Shown here piece after piece: positions 10,399-18,471 of a stretch of 64,000 bases of DNA. A program made the position numbers and the translations under genes. This DNA comes from Coccinella septempunctata (lineage: Eukaryota; Arthropoda; Insecta; Coleoptera; Coccinellidae): NCBI RefSeq assembly GCF_907165205.1, contig NC_058190.1:13214001-13278000 (forward strand), read 5' to 3'. Below the pieces are notes generated by a model that searched no databases, was not told the DNA's origin, and saw only the letters and a program-made list of their open reading frames with translations. How positions within the stretch are numbered: position 1 is the stretch's first letter; the number at the start of each line of letters is the position of its first letter.

Positions 10399-11181
10399 TT
10401 AGTGACGGGCTTCAGTTGTACGTGATTTCTCCTTGCTATTGTCCTCGGCCTCACGGAGTTCTCGACATCTTGGACAGGCACGGAGGGCTAATTCCCTACT
10501 GGTTGGCATGCGGAACTTGTTCGATTTCTTCCGGGGTGGTTCAGATTGGGTGGATGCGCTGGGGATATCACATTGGACGGCAGCCTCTCTTTGACGGTGA
10601 TGAGACTGACAAGAACAATTTCTGGTTAATGTACCTAGCAGGCCGCAACTGCTGCAGAAAAGAATCGGGGTACCGGTGCAGTGTGCTCGACTGTGCTCCC
10701 CTTGGCCACATCTCCAACACATATTAGGTCGAAGCTCCAAGTAGACATTGGGCCCCATTGTGCCAACTGTACGTATTCCGGCTGGAATCTTGGTTGTTAT
10801 TTGAGCTGGACGGATATTATGTCGATGGATGTCATGTTGACGATTATCCGGTTGATGGCTATTCGCTTGTTTGGAAATCTTCCCCTTGTTTATGAAATAA
10901 CGTTTATCTTGCTTATTTCTCTTTTCAGCTGGAATGTCTATCTCCATTGCACTCTGCCTCTGAGTCGGAACAGCCGCCTGTTGTAGTTCCTGCTTCCTGG
11001 GTGATGATGTGGAACGGTCAGTGACAGCGGAAGAGGTGTTTGGTTTGGGGCGACCAAATGTTTTGAGTGCCCCCAACGGCAACGGCACAGGACGGGGAGG
11101 AGATTCCGGTTCCTGGTCTTTTAATGGATCGACAAGACCCAGCTCCTCGTCCAGTCGTTCCAGGAAGTCTGAGTCGCTCAT
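10399..11181 (-). CDS. Accessory zinc-knuckle protein of the LTR element (260 aa)
   Basis: The ATG at 11181 (MSDSDFLERLDEELG) was chosen because it is the first one after the splice-acceptor-like CTTTTCAG at 11211-11204; the frame is open upstream to 11223. The N-terminus is acidic and Pro-rich, the middle is basic, and at about residues 165-205 there is CX2CX4HX4C, then seven residues, then CX2CX9CXC. That is exactly the spacing of the Gag nucleocapsid of the same element. A likely RNA-binding accessory protein derived from a Gag-like nucleocapsid (inference). It is largely deleted in copy B. The tail is Arg/Glu/Lys-rich with one more CPRC motif. Confidence 0.7.
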   Translation of the reverse strand: MSDSDFLERLDEELGLVDPLKDQEPESPPRPVPLPLGALKTFGRPKPNTSSAVTDRSTSSPRKQELQQAAVPTQRQSAMEIDIPAEKRNKQDKRYFINKGKISKQANSHQPDNRQHDIHRHNIRPAQITTKIPAGIRTVGTMGPNVYLELRPNMCWRCGQGEHSRAHCTGTPILFCSSCGLLGTLTRNCSCQSHHRQREAAVQCDIPSASTQSEPPRKKSNKFRMPTSRELALRACPRCRELREAEDNSKEKSRTTEARH

Positions 11182-11203
11182 GTTGCAGCCGTCTGACGGT
11201 ATT

Positions 11204-11219
11204 CTGAAAAGAGGTAAGA
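11204..11219 (-). promoter_or_regulatory. Splice acceptor candidate before the zinc-knuckle ORF
   Basis: Minus strand reads CTTACCTCTTTTCAG followed by AATACCG; the ATG follows 22 bases later. The pyrimidine tract and AG fit a consensus acceptor. Confidence 0.45.
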
Positions 11220-11284
11220 TCATTAATACCTGGTATTTTCATTTCTATACGGTGAACACACGGTTTGACTGGCGCAAATTTCTC

Positions 11285-11304
11285 TTTTTTTTTTTTTTTT
11301 TTTT
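11285..11304 (-). repeat. A20 tract just after the kinase stop codon
   Basis: Twenty consecutive T on the + strand, i.e. a poly(A) run in the kinase's orientation, starting 23 bases after its TGA. Consistent with the kinase having entered the element as a processed, polyadenylated cDNA; a chance homopolymer is the alternative. Confidence 0.6.
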
Positions 11305-11326
11305 CCGGAAGATAATTCTTACGGAT

Positions 11327-12397
11327 TCAATCTACTGGCACCCAGAGACGGCGGGCAGTGCCGGAGGGAAACCTGAGCTTCAGCCGGAGCCGGCGTCTGC
11401 CCTCGACGGTGGTTGGTATCAGGGCGATGACCTCAGTCCGAAGACTGGGTGACCACAGACGGGGGTTCGGTTGAGCCTGGATCTTGGATGCTAGCCTTGA
11501 TGGTAAAATCAGTGTCTTCCCTGGTGCTGGCGGTTCCTGTGGGACGGGATACAGTTGGGGTGGTGGCGTTAACGGAGCAGCTGGTGGAAGCGGTGCTGGT
11601 CTCAGTGTGGACACCGGTATCAGTGGGGGTGGCTGAGCTACGGTTTCAACTAACAGGACGGTATCGGTTCCAGGCCACTCCCACTGTGCAGCAGGTCTCC
11701 GGTGAGACGGGTTATCCTGGAGCAAACCCTCGATGTACCATCGGACGGGGAATCTCAATCGCTCCATCTCCGCACGGTATTTGTCGTCCAGGGATGAGGC
11801 CCAATGCTGTTCCTCCTCACCCTGACGGCACGGTAGGCCGGTCGCCACCTCTACGGCCACTAACCCCAACGCCCACAGGTCGACGGACGTGTCATACGGC
11901 TCTTGCCTGCGCTGTTCCGGTGCCCAGTACACCATGGTTCCTGCTAGCTCGGTGAGCAGGGGTTGGGCGGTGTTAAGTGTTTCGGCCAACCCAAAATCTG
12001 CTAGCAGGAATCGGCACCGGCGGCGTAAGATATTGGCTGGCTTGATGTCTCGGTGTACTATTTGTCGACGATGACACTCCGTCACGGCTGCTGCTAACTG
12101 CCGCATCACGCGGAAGAACCGAGACGGCTGGTTCCTCGGCCCTTCTCGACGCAGGAAGGTATTTAGGTCCTCGTCGCACAGAGGCATCACCATAAAAAGG
12201 TAGTCTCCCTCTATGATGGCCTCTTGCAGGGGTATTATATTTGTATGTTCTAGGGACCTGAGTATGTCGACTTCCTGGATGGCGTGGTGAGTGAGCATAG
12301 TCCTTTTCACCGCCACTGCTTGGCCGTGTCGTTGGCCTCTATAGACACGCCCAAAGCTGCCTTCTCCCAAGATCTCCCCCAGGTGCAAATGTTCCAT
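11327..12397 (-). CDS. Ser/Thr protein kinase carried by the LTR retrotransposon
   Basis: About 356 residues from the ATG at 12397, which directly abuts the acceptor-like TGTTTCAG; an in-frame ATG lies 9 bases upstream at 12406. Numbering from 12406, every kinase landmark is present: glycine loop GEGSFG (14-19), VAVK with Lys34, helix-C Glu45 (QEVDIL), HRDIKPAN (118-125), DFG (137-139), APE (162-164), DLWALG Asp176 and the subdomain XI Arg (PSHRRP, about 237). A Pro-rich tail follows (about 250-300), then a basic C-terminus. HRDIKPAN marks a Ser/Thr kinase, probably catalytically active. It occupies the env position after pol. The coding sequence is visibly more GC-rich than the flanks. I cannot name the cellular donor family. 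Confidence 0.9.
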   Translation of the reverse strand: MEHLHLGEILGEGSFGRVYRGQRHGQAVAVKRTMLTHHAIQEVDILRSLEHTNIIPLQEAIIEGDYLFMVMPLCDEDLNTFLRREGPRNQPSRFFRVMRQLAAAVTECHRRQIVHRDIKPANILRRRCRFLLADFGLAETLNTAQPLLTELAGTMVYWAPEQRRQEPYDTSVDLWALGLVAVEVATGLPCRQGEEEQHWASSLDDKYRAEMERLRFPVRWYIEGLLQDNPSHRRPAAQWEWPGTDTVLLVETVAQPPPLIPVSTLRPAPLPPAAPLTPPPQLYPVPQEPPAPGKTLILPSRLASKIQAQPNPRLWSPSLRTEVIALIPTTVEGRRRLRLKLRFPSGTARRLWVPVD

Positions 12398-12412
12398 CTG
12401 AAACATGTTATC
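12398..12412 (-). promoter_or_regulatory. Splice acceptor candidate at the kinase start
   Basis: Minus strand ATAACATGTTTCAG runs straight into ATGGAACATTTG. Splicing from the leader donor at 17326-17327 would place the ATG as the first codon of a subgenomic mRNA. Confidence 0.45.
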
Positions 12413-12477
12413 TAGACACCTTTTGTCTTACGGAACACTGGTTCTGGTTGGCCGAGTTATTCAGATAAACAGGTAAA

Positions 12478-12572
12478 CGGAAAATAATAATATAATCGGT
12501 AACGGAAGAAATATATACATATATATATTCGGTGACGGAAAAATAAGGTATATTCGGTAACAAAAAAAAAAC
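12478..12572. repeat. Degenerate AT-rich tandem repeat between pol and kinase
   Basis: About three units of TATATTCGGTAACGGAA with runs of TATATA. Kept in copy B (about 52107-52195) although the kinase is gone there. It could be promoter-like, but nothing proves it. Confidence 0.5.
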
Positions 12573-12641
12573 TATAACGGGTTCCCTCCTTTCAGAGGTT
12601 ATCTCTAAAGAACGGTTAACGGATCATGACAATAATATATA

Positions 12642-14597
12642 CTATGCATGAAATGATTTTAAATCTTTAATGTGTATGTTAGTGATTTTTCTACCCTCTG
12701 TATCTTTCAGGTCGTAGACGACAGGTGAAACAACTTTAACGACGGTGAACGGTCCGGAAAACTTCGGAGCCATCTTGGCGGCGAAACTGTCAACGGCCGA
12801 GGATAAAGGACGGTCTCGGCGTAGAACTTGATCTCCCACATGGTATCGGATTTCTCTTCGTTGAAGATTGTAGTGGTCAGCCTGTTGCTGGAAGGCACGG
12901 TACAGTTTGGTACGAACGAACTCATAAGCCTCCTGGAGATGTTTGAACTGTTGAGTACGGTAAGTCATGTCTCTGTTTTCTTCTTCTGTACGGTTGGATT
13001 CTCCGTTCATTTTATTATTGTGGGGGTTTGTCGGATAAATCGCCCTCGGGACTTCTAGTTCCCTTCCATAATTTAAAAATGCCGGTGTAAATCCAGTAGA
13101 CTCCTGTTTAGCGGTGTTGATGGCAAACGTTAACTCTCCTATCTTTTCATCCCAGGTTCGTTGATCGGCTTCACAAAACTGTGCTATCATGGTCTTTAGG
13201 GTACGGTTAGCTCTTTCTACAGGGTTGCACTGAGGAGTATACGGTGGTGTGAAACGGTGAGCGATGTTCAGCTCTCGGAGACTGTTCTTGAATAGTCTGC
13301 TGTCAAATTGTACTCCATTGTCGGATATTACTAGTTTTGGGCAACCGTATTTCAGTATGACTTGTTCGTAGAGGGCCGAATAAACAGTTTTGGCGGTAGC
13401 TTTCCGCAACGGACGACACTCTACCCACTTTGTGAACCGGTCTTGCATTACCACGATGTAGGAGTCTCCCTTTTTTGACCGTGGCAATGGTCCAACTATG
13501 TCCGTGGATACTTCTTTGAACGGCGCATCCGCCATTCGGTGTGGTTGCATCTTACCAGGGGTTTTCTGTTGCGAAACTTTGTACTTTTGGCACGATGTGC
13601 AGTTCCTCACGTATTTCGCAATGTCTCTTAACATCCCTGGCCAGTAATAGTTTCTGGCTATCCGTAAAATCGTTTTGGCAATCCCCATGTGACCTGCTAA
13701 TTCTGAGTCGTGGTTTTCCTTCAGTACTTCGGTTCGCTGTTCGGTCGGTACACAGAGTTTCCAGGGTTGGCCGGTTCCATTTTCTGTGAAGTCGGATGAG
13801 TCCCAGAAATGTCGTAACAGTTTTCCATTTTCCACGGCGTAGTCAGGAAAATTTGCTGGGTCTTTTTCCACCTCCTGTAACTTCTTGTTGTACCATTTGC
13901 AGTGGGTTGTTTCTATTTCGGCCAGGTATACGGAATCTACGGACGGTAACGGTTTAGGCGACGGGTTGTCTGCAGGTGTATTCAAGGATTTTCTCCGGCC
14001 CTGCGCTTCAACAGCTTCTTGAATTTTCGGTGTTGGTTTGGCAATCAGTCGACCTTCCAGGTAACAGTCCGCGGTACTGAGGTTAATGGAAAAATTGAAC
14101 CTTCCTAATACGTCCATTCCTAGAATGAGGTCAACTGGTAAATCAGGCACCAACAAAAATTTTACGTCGGTCAAGGAATAATCAGCCAGGTGAACGGCGG
14201 TAGTGTAGAGTTTGGGTGTTGTCGTGGGTTGACCATTTGCAACCACCACGAAACCATTCTCAACATGTTGTCCGGTGATTCCCTTGCTTTCACACTGTTT
14301 TGCCACTTTCCGACTTATGAAACTCTTCGTGGCTCCAGTGTCAATTAATGCTTTGTAGTGCTCTCCGGCTATCTTAACTTCGACAAGCGGTCGGTTATCA
14401 TTCCAGGCAGTCGATGTCATGGGAGTCAGTGTGTCGGGAGATATGGTCGACTCCTTCACCATACCTCCGTCTAGTTTTCCGAACGGCAGGGACAATCTCG
14501 TGAGAGAATGTTCTCCCTCTGGCATCGAGAACAGAAAATTTTCGGTGGCCTGCGACATTCTCGACGCATGTGGCCATATCCACCACATCGGAAACAC
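12642..14597 (-). CDS. Pol polyprotein lacking RT/RNase H: aspartic protease + integrase
   Basis: 651-residue intact ORF overlapping the 3' end of gag by 127 bases in another frame, so Pol is probably made by frameshifting. The retropepsin has ALIDTGATKSF (Asp near 86) and LILGMDVLG. About 130 residues later, where a Gypsy pol would hold RT and RNase H, the frame goes straight to the spacer before integrase. The integrase is complete: HHCC zinc domain (GHMG...CTSCQKY), core Asp in STDIVGPL, Asp in VISDNGVQF, Glu in NPVERANRT, and the GPY/F module SGPFTVVK near the end. Copy B has the same architecture. Confidence 0.92.
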   Translation of the reverse strand: MFPMWWIWPHASRMSQATENFLFSMPEGEHSLTRLSLPFGKLDGGMVKESTISPDTLTPMTSTAWNDNRPLVEVKIAGEHYKALIDTGATKSFISRKVAKQCESKGITGQHVENGFVVVANGQPTTTPKLYTTAVHLADYSLTDVKFLLVPDLPVDLILGMDVLGRFNFSINLSTADCYLEGRLIAKPTPKIQEAVEAQGRRKSLNTPADNPSPKPLPSVDSVYLAEIETTHCKWYNKKLQEVEKDPANFPDYAVENGKLLRHFWDSSDFTENGTGQPWKLCVPTEQRTEVLKENHDSELAGHMGIAKTILRIARNYYWPGMLRDIAKYVRNCTSCQKYKVSQQKTPGKMQPHRMADAPFKEVSTDIVGPLPRSKKGDSYIVVMQDRFTKWVECRPLRKATAKTVYSALYEQVILKYGCPKLVISDNGVQFDSRLFKNSLRELNIAHRFTPPYTPQCNPVERANRTLKTMIAQFCEADQRTWDEKIGELTFAINTAKQESTGFTPAFLNYGRELEVPRAIYPTNPHNNKMNGESNRTEEENRDMTYRTQQFKHLQEAYEFVRTKLYRAFQQQADHYNLQRREIRYHVGDQVLRRDRPLSSAVDSFAAKMAPKFSGPFTVVKVVSPVVYDLKDTEGRKITNIHIKDLKSFHA

Positions 14598-16320
14598 TGT
14601 GTCTGGAAGGACACTCTCCTCCCTGATGATGATTGGTTCCGGTCAGCGTGGCTATTTTCGGCTCGACGGCGGGGTGGCGGTGTTGAAGTTCCGGATCTAC
14701 CTTCGGACCTATCTCCAGAAGTTGGACGGTGTGATTCCTGTTGTTGGACTATTGACTCTCTGGGCCTGGGCGGCTTTGGACGGCTTTCCCTCGGCGGAGA
14801 AAGTCGTGTCTGGTTTGCTGGTGTCGGCGGGACTGATTCCCTGTGAGCAGTTGTTCGGTGAACCTGTTCTCCGGTATCCACAGAAAGACTCGCCTGATAT
14901 CGGTTCAGTTGACGGGGAGTGTACGTCAGGTGAGGTTCCTCCACGAAACCTGGTTTTGAGGGTGGCCGGGTGTACTGGTTCATCTGCCATTGGACCAGTT
15001 CAAAAACTTTCCCCTTACGGAGAATTTCATCATACGTCTTGGTCTCCTGGAAGGCCAAGGCCTGCTGTAAGGGCGGGATCAACCTCTGTCGGATGAGTCG
15101 GATCTGCTCCACCTCGGATGGTTTTGTATAGGTGAGTTTCTGGAATAAGTTCTGCATCCGGGTAACATACAGAAGCAGCTTTTCTTCGGGACCTTGTGTT
15201 CGTCTTTTTATTTCCTCCAACAGATTCTCCTCATAGTTAACAGGCAGAAACGCTTCTTTCAGTTGGTTGCTGAAATCCTCCCAGTCCTCGGAAGTACCTC
15301 TCCTGGGAATAAACCAATCCCTTGCATCCTTTCGTTAATTCATAAACTGATTCAAAAACTTGTTCCAGGGACACTTTACGGGATTCAGCCAGCCTCTCCA
15401 CTTCCTCAAGAAATCCGGTCACACTTCCAGTGCCATCAAAGGAAATGTTCCATTTGTGTACGGGGACAGTCGGTATTGTTGATCGAGACTCCGGTTCTGA
15501 TCTGGCAGGTGTTGTGATGACTGGTCGGTCAGGACTTATCCAAGGTGCAGGTAAGTGTGGAAAAGACACCCTTCGTGTATAATTAATCCATCTACCCTGT
15601 GTCGGACCCTCAGGGGTCGCTGTCCCACAGTCCTGTGACTGTGTGAGAGGTATCGCTGGTAACTGTCGAAGTAATGCTGTACATGTCTGTCTTGTCTCAT
15701 TCATGACCTGTTCTAATAATGGATTCCTTACAGGTGTACCAGTACGTGAGACATCCACTGCTACAGGAGGATCGACACCATCTCCCAAGTCGATAAGTGA
15801 TGTTTCGACCCTTGACATCCTCTCCGGTTGGATCGGCGACACTCCAGGTGAACTGGGCACCTCCACATCCAAGAGAGACTTCTGATGTCGGTTAGATGTC
15901 TGCAGCTGTTCACGATTGCTCTTTTTACGTAGCTCCTCCAGTGTTTCCAATGCCTTAGCAGTAGTTGCCTTCATTTGTTCAACCAGTTGTAACTGTGCTG
16001 TGTCTGCAGCCACAATAAAGTCCAGCCTTCCTTGAATGTGTATTAATCGGGTGTAAATTCGCGAAAATTCGTTAGCCGCATTCTCATGATTGAAGTTCTG
16101 AAGGGATTCCACTAAATCGGTGAGTTTATTTTGACAAATCTCAATCTCCGAGGCGGGATTCAATGACGTTGGGGGTAATAGAGGTTCATTAGACTGAAGT
16201 ACTTGTCGTAGTAGACTCCGTTTAGTCATCACAGTACCCGGTATCGATTGTCCTCTCAGTTGTAATTCGTATGTACCTAAGTTCATCACTGAGTAACCGG
16301 TTCACATCCATGTTCGACAT
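14471..16320 (-). pseudogene. gag of copy A, broken by two frameshifts
   Basis: The start is the ATG at 16320 (MSNMDVNR), shared with copy B. A 4-base insertion near 16274 shifts the frame after about 15 residues. The frame is regained as a long ORF (to 15337) with coiled-coil-like Leu/Glu/Lys stretches, then a 2-base deletion near 15335 shifts it again. The last ORF holds the retrotransposon-gag capsid-like region and a nucleocapsid double zinc knuckle (CFRCGGYGHMRREC, then CSRCQ...CPC). Gag would assemble the particle and package RNA (family knowledge); this copy would need Gag in trans. Confidence 0.88.
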
Positions 16321-17379
16321 ATTGTATTCAACTAAGTCCGATTTAGAACGCACCAATATTTCACACTCGGTATGTCTTTCACAATCCGGTTAAGTTCTAA
16401 GTCCAACCCGATAAGTTAATCGTTGGCTAACCTACTCACTTAAGTTCGAAGTGGGTATCGGTGTAACCCAAAAAAAAAAATAAAGTCTAAGTCCCGGTGT
16501 ATCAGAAAAAAATCTAAGTTCAAGTCCCGGCGCACCAAAATAATCTAAGTCCCGATGTGTCACACCAAAAATTTTACAAGTCCAACGTTACTCGAAAAAA
16601 AATTTCAATCAGTCCCACTAAAGTCCGAAAATATTCGAGAAATACCGCACACAATCGCAAGTCGCTTCGTATAGTCCGGAAAATGTCCCGAAATTCGAAT
16701 CGCACCAGAACGCACAGGTTAAATTCCAAATAGTTTTTCAAGTTCAATATTCGGAAAATAAATCGCAATAATCGAATTTCAGTTTTCAGAAAAAATCAGA
16801 AATAATTGGTAAGTTTCACCAGTACATGTCAAAAGAAAATAATTGCAGGTAGACAAGTTATCAACAGGGTAATAGGTGATTCACTATTAAACCGATAGGT
16901 AGATCAAACCTTTTAAATTTTACCAATTGTGACAATAAATTTTCAATGTTCGGAAATTCACTCACCTTCAATACGAAATTAAAACAGTTCAATTCAATGA
17001 ATCAGAAATAATAAGAAATCGGAAATAGTTTTCACTGATATTAAGGCGCAACAACAGTTCAGTTTTCAATAACTCAATAAAGTAATCGGCAAAAGGAATA
17101 ATCACAAATTAATTAAATTATTTCCAATAGGTTTCAACAATAGGAAAATTTTCAGAATATAGTCCAATTCAATTCACAGTATAACAGTTCAATACAGAGT
17201 GGCAGGTAATAAAACACAGATCAAGTTTATTTTTCACAGTTCTCGGTTCAAGAAATAGTTACTCACTGTTCTTAGGTTTTACGCAGTGTTTCGGGAATTC
17301 ACTCACTGTCCGGTTAATGTTTCTCACCTCTGTTGTTTCCTACTGGATTTTGCACGGTTCCTGCTCGGGCGCTATTAAT
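16321..17379 (-). other. 5' leader of copy A
   Basis: Non-coding region between gag and the 5' LTR side. It contains GAG|GTGAGA (splice donor candidate, 17327) near the primer-binding side and AAG|GTGAGT near 16963. The PBS-like sequence (minus strand TAGCGCCCGAGCAGGAACC) is adjacent to 17379; copy B has TGGCGCAACGAGCAGGGACC, so copy A's PBS is altered. The tRNA primer was not identified. Confidence 0.55.
17322..17330 (-). promoter_or_regulatory. Major splice donor candidate in the leader
   Basis: Minus strand CAGAG|GTGAGAAA, about 50 bases inside the primer-binding site, the classical place for a retroviral major donor. Conserved in copy B at 56950/56949. Confidence 0.45.
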
Positions 17380-18471
17380 TGGCGATTAATGCGAGGTGTT
17401 TAGCGATACATTGAAGCGAAAATTCACTCATTGGAAAAAAGTCACATTCTAAGGTTCAGTCAGAGACAACAATAAAATTTTCGTGACTAATTTCGAAATT
17501 GTCATCATAGAAATACCTTGTCATTTTGACAATCGGATTAATGTAGATTAGACTGAGATTCTACATTGACCTTGCCCTTTCGCATGTGTGGCTAAGCTCT
17601 TCACCCTTATCGCCCTCTAACTCGAGAATGGTTAAGAGTATGTAAAATTGCTTTAGACAAAAGTTGTGTAGAATTTTATTAACTACAACCTACAACTTTC
17701 ATAATGTATACGAAAACGATAAGAGGCAGAGGCAGAGGAATATTCGAAAAAAAATCATTTTTATCATATTCACAGTGTCAGATTAAGGAAACCCCCCCGG
17801 ATTAGTGTCAGATTAATGGGCCAACACGTCTACAACACCGAGATTAACCATCTGTATGAAAATCTGACACGCTCGAGTATGTACAAGTAACAGTTTTTTT
17901 TTTTACATTTTCAAAGGACTGCTGTGACCTTTAGTCACGTCCAAATTGTCAGTCCCTTGAAGAGTAGCTTCCTTTGGGTCCAATTAACATATCCTCCAAA
18001 AATCTGACACGCTGGAAATACTGGATTTTTTTTTACCATTTTCAACTCTTCCGTACGGCCAGTCCCACCGCGCAAACTGTCAGATAAGCATGAATTAATT
18101 ATCAAAGACACGTAGGGCATATACAGTATCTTAATCTGACACGCTAGACTATGTACACCTGACGATTGTTTTTTACATCTTTGAGATCCTGCAGACGCTT
18201 TCCCCACCGCTGAAAGTGCATACATCATAGAACCTTTTATTCTTTCTGCCATCTAATCTTCAAAATCCACAAGGTCTCCACGAAGCACGAGTAAATCCCG
18301 ATTTAGCATCGTTGGCTCCCCAACTACTAAGAGGCAGCAGTTTGTTAGATGCCATTGAGCTCTCGAACATGAAATGAATTGGATGGAACACGAAGATAGA
18401 TAGAGATCTTGAATGAGTCCCGAATTTGTCTGCATGAGTCTAATAGGCGAGTGTTGGTGTGACGAATACGG
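17380..18471. repeat. Duplicated left flank wedged between leader and 5' LTR of copy A
   Basis: Near-identical direct copy of 6736-7814: the right part of the TIR element, its CTA flank, 140 bp of target DNA and even the ACGG target repeat (18468-18471). It sits exactly at the leader/LTR junction, where nothing is present in copy B. Small differences exist, e.g. 10 extra bases near 17825. Confidence 0.85.

Noticed and set aside
10416..11452. Plus-strand ORFs opposite the zinc-knuckle and kinase genes
   Set aside because: Frame shadows of the minus-strand genes; no splice layout or domain supports them.
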